A stretch of 33,376 nucleotides of DNA from CAYSAA01 sp964428905. GTDB lineage: Bacteria > Atribacterota > Phoenicimicrobiia > Phoenicimicrobiales > Stramentimicrobiaceae. Location: NCBI GenBank assembly GCA_964428905.1, contig CAYSAA010000138.1:1-33376 (forward strand). The letters run 5' to 3'. Positions 1 through 8,165 of the stretch are shown piece by piece. A model generated the notes under the pieces. It searched no databases, was not told the origin of the DNA, and saw nothing but the letters and a program-made list of their open reading frames with translations. Positions within the stretch are counted from its first letter, which is position 1. Each line of letters starts with the position of its first letter. The position numbers and the translations under genes are program-made.

Positions 1-422
1 ATATCAGGTAACAGTTCCATAGCTGCCTCAATACCCATAATATTAGGTGGATTGTGCAAGGGGGCAAGTCCAGCCAATTCTTTAAAGGTTTTTAATACTT
101 CCTGGTTAATAAGCACCGACTTAGAAAATTTTTCGCCCCCGTGGACGACCCGATGTCCAATCGCAGATATATCGGTTAAATTTTTAAGTGCCCCATGCTC
201 AGGATGAGTAAGCATATCAATGATTAATTTGATAGCTTCTTTGTGAGTAGGACAATCATGTTCCAAAGTAACCTTTTCTTTATGATTAACTTCATGTATA
301 CAGAATGAATTTCCTATGCTAACTCTCTCTACGATACCTTTGGCAATAATTTCTTTTTTTGCCCAATTGTAAAGCTGGTATTTTACCGATGAACTGCCAC
401 AGTTAAAAGATAAGATAATCAT
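1..422 (-). CDS. ackA: Acetate kinase, N-terminal part (gene runs off the window)
   Basis: Acetate kinase interconverts acetyl phosphate + ADP and acetate + ATP in the cytoplasm, the last step of fermentative acetate formation. About 140 residues are present. The protein opens with the acetokinase signature around residues 5-16 (LSFNCGSSSVKYQL, Asn7 and the CGSSSVK loop) and continues with GHRVVHGGEKF, which holds the conserved Arg of the acetate-binding site. Start is ATG at 422, preceded by AAGGAG at a 6-8 base spacing. The C-terminal two thirds, with the catalytic ATPase-fold half, lie outside the window. It sits downstream of the pst/phoU genes in the same direction but 490 bp away, so it probably has its own promoter. 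Identification is firm. Confidence 0.95.
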   Translation of the reverse strand, partial: MIILSFNCGSSSVKYQLYNWAKKEIIAKGIVERVSIGNSFCIHEVNHKEKVTLEHDCPTHKEAIKLIIDMLTHPEHGALKNLTDISAIGHRVVHGGEKFSKSVLINQEVLKTFKELAGLAPLHNPPNIMGIEAAMELLPD

Positions 423-914
423 AATCACTTACTCCTTTTTAATGTAGTTAAAATCACAATAAATATTTTATAAAAATATCCGCTTCCTTAATGATGGGTG
501 TATTAAATTCTCTCTATTCTGATATCTTTATATCTTAGTAAGAAAAAAATAACTAATTCTTTCATCTAAAGAAGTGGAAAACATATTATTATATAATATC
601 TGTTTGTGTATTTGCATGTTTTTTTTCTATTTCTCACTTAAAATATTTTTTTTCAAACAAATTTGATTTAAAAATAGGATTTCCCTTCAGCTATAAAATT
701 AACGGGGAAGTAAGAACCACTAACTCTAATCCAAAAAAACAACTAACAAAATACTTAAAACCATCTATTCATAAACTTTTTGCTCTCTCAATACATAGGA
801 CAGCAGAATGTCTCTTCTTATCATTATACAAACAATAAAAATTCAAAAATCAAGTATAAATAATCCTATAACAAATAATAATAAATAAGTTTATCGTCAG
901 CAGTATATTATCTA
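423..914. other. AT-rich intergenic region between phoU and ackA
   Basis: This 492-base stretch has no open frame with protein-like composition on either strand. It must hold the 3' end of the pst-phoU transcript and the ackA promoter. A perfect TATAAT on the minus strand at 588-593 is a possible ackA -10 box, but the hexamer 17 bases upstream (TGCAAA) is a poor -35, so the call is weak. No GC-rich hairpin with a T tract was found after phoU. No recognised riboswitch could be seen in the long leader. Confidence 0.4.
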
Positions 915-1583
915 TTATTTCATCTTATTCTTATCATCCTGATGTTTGATAACCTCTCCTTCCACCATAAATACCACATCTTCGCAGATATTCGTACAGT
1001 GATCTCCAATGCGTTCTAAATCAAGGGACAGGGAAATTAGATGAAAAGACCGTTCGATGGTTGTGGGATCCGAACTCATAAAAGTCAGAAGTTCCCGAAT
1101 AATCTGATCCCTTAGTGCATTGACCATTCTATCTCTCTGGGACACCTCCCGGGCAAGTTGGGAATCATTTTCAATAAATGCATTGACACTGTCTTTAACC
1201 ATGCTCTGTACAATACCGGACATCCTGGGCAAATCAATATATGGCTTAACTTGAGGCCTTTCAATTAGGAAAAGAGCACTCCGCGATATTGTTGCCAATA
1301 GGTCTCCGATTCTCTCCAGATCCCTGTTCATCTCCAGTATCATGAGTATTGTTCTTAAATCAATAGCCTGGGGTTGAAACTGAGCAATAATCCAGATACA
1401 CTTTTCATCCATTTCCAGCTCATAACGGTCTGTACGTGGTTCATCTTTTTCAATAACCTCTAATAAAAAATCCTTTTCTTTCTCCAATAACCCCTTGTTA
1501 GCTTTATCAATCATATTTTCCACCAACGTGGCATATTCGATTAATTCCCGCTTTAAGGATATCAGACGTTCTTCTAACATCAT
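915..1583 (-). CDS. phoU: Phosphate signalling protein PhoU
   Basis: PhoU is the cytoplasmic accessory protein that couples the Pst transporter to the PhoR kinase and damps the Pho response when phosphate is plentiful. The protein is all-helical, about 222 residues, the usual length for the family. It shows the internal duplication of PhoU: two copies of a DLERIGD metal-binding motif, one in MNRDLERIGDLLATI and one in LSLDLERIGDHCTNI. The start is one of two adjacent ATG codons (1583 or 1580) behind AGAGGT; an upstream in-frame ATG at 1607 lacks a ribosome site. It is the last gene of the phoP-phoR-arsC-pstSCAB-phoU block, 86 bases after pstB, as in many Pst operons. Confidence 0.95.
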   Translation of the reverse strand: MMLEERLISLKRELIEYATLVENMIDKANKGLLEKEKDFLLEVIEKDEPRTDRYELEMDEKCIWIIAQFQPQAIDLRTILMILEMNRDLERIGDLLATISRSALFLIERPQVKPYIDLPRMSGIVQSMVKDSVNAFIENDSQLAREVSQRDRMVNALRDQIIRELLTFMSSDPTTIERSFHLISLSLDLERIGDHCTNICEDVVFMVEGEVIKHQDDKNKMK

Positions 1584-1669
1584 CTTACCTCTTTTCTTAC
1601 CACACACAAGGCCTTATTCTTAAAATAACGTTAAAAATTAAAGGAGTCCATTAATCAATTTTTATTGAT

Positions 1670-2431
1670 TTATCCGAATCTGCCGGTCAAATATGCTTCT
1701 GTCATTTTATTCTTGGGAACAGTAAATATATTCTGCGTCTCTCCAAATTCAATTAACTCACCCAAGTATAAAAATGCCGTATAATCTGATACCCTGGCAG
1801 CCTGCTGCATATTATGGGTCACAATGACAATGGTGTACTCTTTTTTTAGCTCCAATATTAATTTTTCAATCTTCTGGGTAGAGATAGGATCAAGACTGGC
1901 ACAGGGTTCATCAAATAATAAAACTTCCGGTGCTACTGCCAGACAACGGGCTATACAAATTCGCTGCTGCTGCCCCCCCGAAAGTCCCAAAGCACTTTCG
2001 TTAAGACGATTCTTGACTTCATCCCACAACGCTGCCTTTTTTAACGATTGTATCACAATTTCTTCTTTCGTTCTTCTATCTTTAATCCCGTTTACTTCTA
2101 ATCCATAGCTGATATTATCAAAAACACTTTTAGGAAAAGGATTTGGTTTCTGAAATACCATTCCGACTCGCCGTCGAATTTCTACTACATCTGTTTTCGG
2201 ATTATTAATGTCTTCTTTATCCAATAATATAGACCCTTCCAGCCTGGTTTTGGGTATCAGATCATTCATTCGATTAAACATGCGAATCAGAGTTGATTTC
2301 CCACAGCCAGAGGGTCCAATAACAGCAGTTACCTTATTTTCATAGATATCCACATTAATACCTTTTAGAACTTGGGTTTGACCGTAATAAAAACGAATAT
2401 CCCTTACCAGTATCTTGGTCTTAAGTCCCAT
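1670..2431 (-). CDS. pstB: Phosphate ABC transporter ATP-binding protein PstB
   Basis: PstB hydrolyses ATP on the inner face of the membrane to power high-affinity phosphate import through PstA/PstC. All ABC motifs are visible: Walker A GPSGCGKST at residues 39-47, Q-loop Gln94 in MVFQKPNPFP, which is characteristic of PstB, signature LSGGQ at 150-154, Walker B LLFDEP at 171-176 and switch His206. Its length of 253 residues is normal. The start codon overlaps the end of pstA by 11 bases, so the two are translationally coupled; an AAAGGAG sits 11 bases upstream. A small AT-rich inverted repeat (AATCAA/TTGATT, 1653-1670) follows the stop codon directly. Confidence 0.98.
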   Translation of the reverse strand: MGLKTKILVRDIRFYYGQTQVLKGINVDIYENKVTAVIGPSGCGKSTLIRMFNRMNDLIPKTRLEGSILLDKEDINNPKTDVVEIRRRVGMVFQKPNPFPKSVFDNISYGLEVNGIKDRRTKEEIVIQSLKKAALWDEVKNRLNESALGLSGGQQQRICIARCLAVAPEVLLFDEPCASLDPISTQKIEKLILELKKEYTIVIVTHNMQQAARVSDYTAFLYLGELIEFGETQNIFTVPKNKMTEAYLTGRFG

Positions 2432-3278
2432 AATAACTTTGGCTCCTTTGTCTTTGTCTGAGAATAATTGCCAGAATCGACATGGTTAATACTAAAATCA
2501 ACAAAATAAGTGCACAGCCATAAGCAATACTGGTCTGTTCTTCAGGATGGACTCCCTCGGTCATCAAGGCGTAAATATGATAAGGTAAAGCCATTACCTC
2601 TGAAAAAACAGAATCCGGATAGCCACGAGTATAAAATGTAGCTGCTGTAAATAGAATAGGTGCTGTTTCACCGGCTACTCTGCCTATACTTAAAATAACA
2701 CCAGTTAATATTCCGGGTAGTGCACTGGGAAGGACTATCTTTCTAATAGTTTCCCATAAAGTAGCTCCCAGGGCAAGAGATGCTTCCCGATAAGATTGCG
2801 GCACAGCCATAAGTGCTTCCTGGGCAGCAGATATGATGCTGGGTAAAACCATGATTCCCAATGTTAACGAACCGGACAAAATCGATACGCCAAATCCAAA
2901 GAACTTAACAAATACAGCCAACCCGAAAAGACCGAATACCACGGAAGGAACTCCTGCTAAATTATTAATACTGATTCGAATAATATTTACAATAAAACTT
3001 TTAGTGCTATATTCACTAAGATAAATGGCACAGGCCAGCCCCAGGGGAATAGAAAAAATCATAGCCCCTAAAGTCAGATAAAAAGTACCCACAATAGCCG
3101 GAGCCACCCCTCCTGCAGTCATAGCTTTTCTGGGTACCTGGGTTAGAAATTCCCAGGACAGGGCTCCGATGCCTCTGACCACTATAAAATATAAAATGAT
3201 ACCTAAAAAGAAAATGGTAGTTAAGATGCAGATAAATAATAGTAAAAAGCCGAGATTCTGTTTGATTTGTTTATCCAT
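2421..3278 (-). CDS. pstA: Phosphate ABC transporter permease PstA
   Basis: PstA is one of the two membrane subunits forming the phosphate channel. The 285-residue protein has an N-terminal membrane helix (about residues 10-34) and five more helices in the binding-protein-dependent permease domain. The EAA loop that contacts PstB reads YREASLALGATLWETIRKIVLPSALPGILTG. The gene starts 5 bases after pstC stops; its ribosome site (AGGTAG) lies in the final codons of pstC. It overlaps pstB by 11 bases. Nothing is missing or unusual. Confidence 0.97.
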   Translation of the reverse strand: MDKQIKQNLGFLLLFICILTTIFFLGIILYFIVVRGIGALSWEFLTQVPRKAMTAGGVAPAIVGTFYLTLGAMIFSIPLGLACAIYLSEYSTKSFIVNIIRISINNLAGVPSVVFGLFGLAVFVKFFGFGVSILSGSLTLGIMVLPSIISAAQEALMAVPQSYREASLALGATLWETIRKIVLPSALPGILTGVILSIGRVAGETAPILFTAATFYTRGYPDSVFSEVMALPYHIYALMTEGVHPEEQTSIAYGCALILLILVLTMSILAIILRQRQRSQSYYGT

Positions 3279-3283
3279 TTAAG

Positions 3284-4189
3284 CTACCTACCCAAACCCA
3301 ATTTTAATCTATATCGGCGACTAATGACCTCTGCGATAATATTAAATAGTAATGTAATTAAAAATAAGATTAAGCCAATGGCAAACAACGAATGGTAATG
3401 GGTGCTTCCTACCACTGTTTCTCCCATTTCTGCGGCGATCGTAGAGGTCATTGGCCGAACCGGTTTAAAGAAAGAAGTAGGTATAATTGCGGCACCACCG
3501 GTTACCATTAAGACAGTCATAGTTTCCCCGACAGCACGGCTCATTCCCAGGATAATACCAGTAGAAATCCCTGAACCAGCTGCAGGAATAATAACCTTGG
3601 TTAGAGTCTGCCAACGGTTTCCGCCTAAAGCTAATGAAGCTTCTCTAAGACTATTGGGTACAAAGCTCAGTGCATCTTCAGAGATACTGCAAACGGTAGG
3701 TGTAGCCATAATACCAAGCATAAGACTTCCGGTAAAGGCAGTTTGCCCAACCGGGATATTTAAGACTCTTTGTAAATAGGGAGCCACAATCACCATACCA
3801 AAAAAACCATAGACAATGGAAGGGACACCGGCCAATATCTCTATTATGGGTTTTAAAACTGCCTTTTGTCTATATGTTGCCAGTTCATTGACAAAAAGGG
3901 CACTCCCTACCCCTAACGGAACACATACCAATACCGCACCTATGGTTACCAGGAAAGAAGCCAGGATTAAAGGAAGAATCCCAAAATCAGGCGGATTATA
4001 GGTAGGATACCAATCCTTTCCTAGAATGAATTTGAACAATCCTACTTCCTGAAAAGCAGGAACTCCGGAAGCAAAAAGTGTAACCATTATGCCTACTAAA
4101 AATAATAAAGAAGAAAAAGCTAAAATGGTAAATAGCCATCTGATAATTTTTTCTTTCTTCTTATACATAAATTTGCTACCCTTGTTCAT
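3284..4189 (-). CDS. pstC: Phosphate ABC transporter permease PstC
   Basis: PstC pairs with PstA as the membrane channel of the phosphate importer. It is 301 residues with six predicted membrane spans, the first at about residues 15-40. The EAA loop is LREASLALGGNRWQTLTKVIIPAAGSGISTG, close to that of PstA. The ATG at 4189 is used here; an internal ATG at 4168 has an AAGGG about ten bases upstream and cannot be excluded. The gene follows pstS after 97 bases that contain a hairpin, which could lower permease expression relative to the binding protein. Confidence 0.97.
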   Translation of the reverse strand: MNKGSKFMYKKKEKIIRWLFTILAFSSLLFLVGIMVTLFASGVPAFQEVGLFKFILGKDWYPTYNPPDFGILPLILASFLVTIGAVLVCVPLGVGSALFVNELATYRQKAVLKPIIEILAGVPSIVYGFFGMVIVAPYLQRVLNIPVGQTAFTGSLMLGIMATPTVCSISEDALSFVPNSLREASLALGGNRWQTLTKVIIPAAGSGISTGIILGMSRAVGETMTVLMVTGGAAIIPTSFFKPVRPMTSTIAAEMGETVVGSTHYHSLFAIGLILFLITLLFNIIAEVISRRYRLKLGLGR

Positions 4190-4217
4190 AGTTTAGATAC
4201 AATTAACAAGTAAATAA

Positions 4218-4252
4218 CCGGGCATGATAGTTTTTGCTGATACCATGCCCGG
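4218..4252 (-). other. Stem-loop between pstS and pstC
   Basis: A perfect 9-bp inverted repeat, CCGGGCATG at 4218-4226 and CATGCCCGG at 4244-4252, encloses a 17-base loop in the 97-base gap after pstS. On the transcribed minus strand no T tract follows it, so it is not a classic intrinsic terminator. Such a hairpin could protect the 3' end of the pstS message or partly attenuate read-through, giving more binding protein than permease. That role is inferred from position. Confidence 0.6.
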
Positions 4253-4286
4253 GAGGTTAAGGTATTGAGTTGATTGAATTAATTAA

Positions 4287-5120
4287 TTATTTAACACTGA
4301 TATAACCATTTTCCTCAACTAATTTTTGTCCTTCTTCACTCATTACAAAATCAATGAATTCTTTTACTGCACCGGTTGGCTCTCCATTAGTATACATAAA
4401 CAACGGTCTTGCCAAAGGATAGGTATCGGAATTAACTGTTTCTTTGCTGGGAATAATACCATTTACTTCAATTGCTTTAATTTTAGCAGTCACATAACCT
4501 AATCCGACATAGCCAATGGCTCCGGGAGTATTGGCTACACTGGTAGCCACTGCGGCATTGGAGGCCTGTAATAAGGCATCGGGTCTTACTTTTTCCTTAT
4601 CCAAGGCTAACTCATTGAAGGCCTCAAACGTTCCACTGGCAGAATCCCTGGAAATAACTACAATTTCCTGATCAGAACCGCCTACCTGGGACCAGTTAGA
4701 AAATTCACCGGTATAAATAGCTTTAATCTGTTCAAGAGTTAATCCATCAACACTATTAGCCGGATTAACCACCACAGCAATGGCATCTCTTGCCACAACG
4801 TTGGCAACTGGTTCAATTCCTTTTTCTTTAGCAGTGTCTACTTCTTTTTCTTTAATAGCACGAGAAGCATTGCCAATATCGCATGTTCCGTCAATAATGG
4901 AGGCAATGCCTACACCGGAGCCTCCACCCTGTACGGAAATATCGATATCCATGTTCTGATCCATAAAGACTTCGGCACAGGCTTGTGATATAGGAAGTAC
5001 AGTAGTTGAACCTTTGGCTACAATGTTATTCTTGGCTGCAATTACATTAGTACTAAAAACCAATAAACAAACGAGAGTCAAGCTAACAATGATTTGATTC
5101 AATTTCCTTAATTTTGTCAT
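4287..5120 (-). CDS. pstS: Phosphate-binding protein PstS
   Basis: PstS captures phosphate outside the inner membrane and delivers it to PstC/PstA. A Sec signal peptide occupies residues 1-29 (basic start, hydrophobic core, likely cleavage at VIA-AK). The mature protein has the PstS phosphate loops: KGSTTVLPIS near residue 36, GGGSG at 65-69 and SRDSASGT at 157-164. The only early Cys (18) is preceded by TLV, not a lipobox, so the protein should be soluble and periplasmic rather than a lipoprotein. The start ATG has AAGGAG upstream. It has its own regulatory region with four 11-bp-spaced repeats and probably starts a transcript covering pstSCAB-phoU. A short inverted repeat GAGATG/CATCTC lies in its leader near 5145-5161. 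Confidence 0.97.
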   Translation of the reverse strand: MTKLRKLNQIIVSLTLVCLLVFSTNVIAAKNNIVAKGSTTVLPISQACAEVFMDQNMDIDISVQGGGSGVGIASIIDGTCDIGNASRAIKEKEVDTAKEKGIEPVANVVARDAIAVVVNPANSVDGLTLEQIKAIYTGEFSNWSQVGGSDQEIVVISRDSASGTFEAFNELALDKEKVRPDALLQASNAAVATSVANTPGAIGYVGLGYVTAKIKAIEVNGIIPSKETVNSDTYPLARPLFMYTNGEPTGAVKEFIDFVMSEEGQKLVEENGYISVK

Positions 5121-5174
5121 TTTTTATCTCCTTTTATTTTTTGAGATGCTTTACATCTCTATTTTGTTAATTCC

Positions 5175-5228
5175 AATATAAAGGAGTTTTATTAAGAATA
5201 TATAAATAAAGTGTTAATTTTTGGTTAA
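5175..5228 (-). promoter_or_regulatory. Pho box and promoter of pstS
   Basis: Reading the minus strand from 5228 toward pstS, four hexamers TTAACC, TTAACA, TTTATA and TTAATA begin exactly 11 bases apart (5-base spacers), ending at 5190. This matches the tandem TT(A/C/T)ACA repeats bound by PhoP in Bacillus-type Pho promoters. After nine more bases comes TATATT at 5175-5180, a reasonable -10 box, with no good -35, as expected for an activator-dependent promoter. The first repeat overlaps the arsC stop codon. The PhoP/PhoR pair is encoded just upstream. The repeat spacing is seen directly; regulation by PhoP is inferred. Confidence 0.7.
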
Positions 5229-5641
5229 TTATCAAATTTATTTAAGAATCTTTGACATTTTTCTTTTATTTCATCTCTAATCTTGCTAAAAAAACCCATT
5301 TTTTCTTTCTCAGTTCCACTAATCTCGGCAGGATCCTCTATATCCCAATGAATTTTTTTGTATTTACCCGGGAATATAGGGCATACTTGCCTGGCATGAT
5401 TACAGACTGTAATAACATAATCGAATTCTTGTTTCAAAAACTCGTTAACTGATTTAGACCTATATGACGATATATCAATACCAGCTTCAGCCATGACTTT
5501 GATTGCATAAGGATTAAGCTGTGTTGGCTTCACTCCGGCACTAAATACTGCTAATTTATCACGGGCCATATGACGTAAGAAACCTTCAGCCATCTGGCTC
5601 CGGCAGGAATTGCCTGTACAAAGAAAAAGAATTTTTTTCAT
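5225..5641 (-). CDS. arsC: Arsenate reductase, thioredoxin-coupled LMW-phosphatase type
   Basis: The 138-residue protein has the low-molecular-weight tyrosine phosphatase fold of thioredoxin-linked ArsC, which reduces arsenate to arsenite in the cytoplasm. The P-loop is CTGNSCRS with nucleophile Cys8 and Arg14; Cys80 and Cys87 (VCNHARQVC) match the redox pair of the Staphylococcus pI258 enzyme, and the general acid lies in EDP at 102-104. These three cysteines argue for arsenate reductase over plain phosphatase. It sits between phoR and pstS, 65 bases after phoR with AAAGGAG about 13 bases before its ATG. Because Pst imports arsenate as a phosphate mimic, a place in the phosphate regulon makes sense (inference). 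No efflux pump gene is nearby. Confidence 0.88.
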   Translation of the reverse strand: MKKILFLCTGNSCRSQMAEGFLRHMARDKLAVFSAGVKPTQLNPYAIKVMAEAGIDISSYRSKSVNEFLKQEFDYVITVCNHARQVCPIFPGKYKKIHWDIEDPAEISGTEKEKMGFFSKIRDEIKEKCQRFLNKFDN

Positions 5642-5706
5642 CTTAAATATTTTCTCCTTTTAAGCCAGTCAATCAGCATGTGCATTTTTAACATAACAAA
5701 GATCTA

Positions 5707-7446
5707 TTAGGACTGTTGAACCGGCAAGATCACTGTTATTCTTGTTCCAAGGCCAAGCTGGCTGTCTATATCAATCTCTCCCTTATGTAGTATGACAATA
5801 TGCTTGACAATGGAGAGGCCCAATCCTGTACCTCCCTGTTTCCGGGATCTTGCTTTATTTACTACATAAAACCTTTCAAAGATACGATCAATATCTTCTC
5901 TCTTTATTCCGATACCGGTATCGGTAATCTCTATTTTGACTTTATTATTCAAGAGCATCATGATAGAAATAGTAATTTCACCTTTTTCAGTATACTTGAT
6001 GCAATTATCTATTAAATTAATCAACATTTGTTCAATTTTATAAGGATCAACTTCAATTTCAGGTAGACCTTTTTGGACATTGAGATTGAACCTTAGATTT
6101 TTTACTCTGATGGCCAGTTCAAATATTTTATATAGATTTTCTGTCATTTCTTTTAAATTTACTTTTTCTATCTCGATCTTCCCACTTTTATCTTCCAGTT
6201 CGGATAGAAACAACAGATCATTCACCATATTGATCATCCTTTCGGTATTACGGTTGATGATTTGAATATATTGTTCCCTCTCTCTATCGCTGGCATCTTC
6301 CATTGTTTCCAGATAACCCTTAATGGAAGTCAGGGGAGTTCGTAACTCATGGGAGATATTGGTAATTAAATCCTTTTTGACCTGGGCTAATTTCCTGGAT
6401 TGGGTAATATCATGGAATACCAGGATTGATTTATCTTTCTTCTCAACATAAATTCCATTACAGAGATAATATTTTTCAGAAAGCTCAATTTCAGCTGTAA
6501 AATCTTTTTTCTTTTCTATTAACTCACTAACCAGCTTACTTATTTGCTCATCTCGAATCACTTCCCAAAAGTATTTATCTTTCAACTGATAAGAAGAAAA
6601 TATTTTATTAAAATGACTATTGCTCAGGATTATTTTCCCTTTCTCATCCAATAGGACAATACCGCTTTGTATCGTGGAAATAATGCCTTCTAATTCCTCA
6701 GTTTGCAGAGATAATTCATGAACTAATTGTTTTATCTTCTCAGTCATTTCATTGAATCGATCGGACAGCTCCTTAATCTCGGGCTCTTCCCAATCAGAAA
6801 CAATTCTGGTTTCCAGATCACCTTCGCCTACGCTCTTAAATCCTTGTACTAATTTATTAACCGGTATAGTTAGTCTTTTAGAAATATAATAGGAGAGAAT
6901 AAGTGATATCAGAATCATCATTATGGCACCGAGAAGAATAATATTCCTTAATTGATTTAAAACATAATTCATCTCTTCCAAAAAAATACTAAGCCTGAGC
7001 ACCCCTCTTATATTCTCCTCAATAAAAATGGGAGATGAAACATAGAGCATTTTTTCTTTGGTGGTGGTGCTGTATCGTGCTATATGGTTTTCTTCTCCCT
7101 GCAATGCCTCTCTGACTTCAGGTCGATTCGAGTGGCTTTCCATTTCCCAAAAATCTTTTGATGATTCAGCTATTACTTTTCCCTCGGTGTTCATTACTGA
7201 GATCCTGATATCCGTCTGTTTATTTATTTCCTTGATTAATAGGTTCAAACCTTGCCAATTTTCCTGTTCAATAAGTGGTTTAATCATGGTTTGTAGTGTT
7301 AACGAAAGATGAGACAGGTTTTCAATCTGGTTTTTGAGATATTGGGACCTGAGGAAAGGTGTCAAGAAGATTAATAGAAAAATAGATGATAGAAAAATAA
7401 CAATAAGATAACTAATAAAAATTCTATAAAATCGCGATTTTTTCAT
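5707..7446 (-). CDS. phoR: Phosphate-sensing histidine kinase PhoR
   Basis: PhoR is the membrane sensor kinase that phosphorylates the response regulator encoded just before it. Order of domains in 579 residues: membrane helix about 10-30, extracytoplasmic sensor about 31-165, second helix about 166-188, HAMP about 188-243, PAS about 250-350, HisKA with NISHELRTP (His366), and HATPase with N box around 477-484 (NLIDNCIKYT), G1 DTGIGI 509-514 and G2 GGTGLGL 538-544. The large external domain and PAS match Bacillus-type PhoR more than the short E. coli form. Its ATG overlaps the TGA of phoP by four bases (ATGA), so the pair is translationally coupled. The pst neighbourhood supports the specific name. 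Confidence 0.93.
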   Translation of the reverse strand: MKKSRFYRIFISYLIVIFLSSIFLLIFLTPFLRSQYLKNQIENLSHLSLTLQTMIKPLIEQENWQGLNLLIKEINKQTDIRISVMNTEGKVIAESSKDFWEMESHSNRPEVREALQGEENHIARYSTTTKEKMLYVSSPIFIEENIRGVLRLSIFLEEMNYVLNQLRNIILLGAIMMILISLILSYYISKRLTIPVNKLVQGFKSVGEGDLETRIVSDWEEPEIKELSDRFNEMTEKIKQLVHELSLQTEELEGIISTIQSGIVLLDEKGKIILSNSHFNKIFSSYQLKDKYFWEVIRDEQISKLVSELIEKKKDFTAEIELSEKYYLCNGIYVEKKDKSILVFHDITQSRKLAQVKKDLITNISHELRTPLTSIKGYLETMEDASDREREQYIQIINRNTERMINMVNDLLFLSELEDKSGKIEIEKVNLKEMTENLYKIFELAIRVKNLRFNLNVQKGLPEIEVDPYKIEQMLINLIDNCIKYTEKGEITISIMMLLNNKVKIEITDTGIGIKREDIDRIFERFYVVNKARSRKQGGTGLGLSIVKHIVILHKGEIDIDSQLGLGTRITVILPVQQS

Positions 7447-8123
7447 GGTTCCAATTTATAGCCAACTCCTCTAACATTTTTTATCAGATATCCCTTTTCT
7501 CCTAGTTTTTCCCTCAAATTCTTAATGTGGACATCAACGGTACGATCCAAAATGGCCTTCTCATCACCCCAAAGGTGATCCAGTATCTGTTCCCGATTAA
7601 AAACCCATCCCTGTTTACTGGCAAGCAATGTTAAGATTTTAAATTCAGTTGTCGTTAAGCGGATTTCCCTATCTGCAATAAAAACACGATATTTTCCCAC
7701 TTCTATGATTGTATTTTCGTCAATTATAATTTTTTTATCGGTTGATTTGGTACCTTTTCTTCTCAAAACTGCTTTTACCCGGGCTACTATTTCTTTAGGG
7801 GAGAAGGGTTTGGTCACATAATCATCAGCACCCAGTTCCAAGCCAAGAATTTTATCGGTTTCCTCAATACGGGCTGAGAGAATAATAATCGGTATGTCTG
7901 TATATCGTTCCTCTTTTTTTATATATTTACATACCTCAAAACCACTCTCATCAGGAAGCATAAGGTCTAAAATAATCAAATCAGGAATTTTCTTGTTTAG
8001 TCCATGGTAAAAAGTGGCCGCATCGAAAAATCCCTCTACTTGAAAATAAGATTTTTCCAGATGAAGCGTAATTAAATCAACAATATCCTGTTCGTCATCG
8101 ATGATATAAACAATAGGTACCAT
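7443..8123 (-). CDS. phoP: Phosphate response regulator PhoP/PhoB (OmpR family)
   Basis: A 226-residue two-domain response regulator: receiver domain with acidic pair Asp9/Asp10, phospho-acceptor Asp53 (LILDLMLPD), Ser83 and Lys105, followed by an OmpR-type winged helix ending in NLREKLGEKGYLIKNVRGVGYKLEP. It should activate pstSCAB-phoU by binding the repeats at 5190-5228. It overlaps phoR by four bases. The start ATG (8123) has GAAAGG 11 bases upstream. Only 22 bases separate the start from the end of a transposase element, so its promoter must lie inside or beyond that element. Either name phoP or phoB is acceptable; the Bacillus-like Pho box favours phoP. Confidence 0.94.
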   Translation of the reverse strand: MVPIVYIIDDEQDIVDLITLHLEKSYFQVEGFFDAATFYHGLNKKIPDLIILDLMLPDESGFEVCKYIKKEERYTDIPIIILSARIEETDKILGLELGADDYVTKPFSPKEIVARVKAVLRRKGTKSTDKKIIIDENTIIEVGKYRVFIADREIRLTTTEFKILTLLASKQGWVFNREQILDHLWGDEKAILDRTVDVHIKNLREKLGEKGYLIKNVRGVGYKLEP

Positions 8124-8165
8124 AATAGGCTAAACCTTTCTTCAAACAGGGGACGGTTCTCTGTA

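Noticed and set aside
1653..1670. AATCAA/TTGATT inverted repeat after pstB as a terminator
   Set aside because: Only six AT pairs and no T tract; phoU follows in the same direction.
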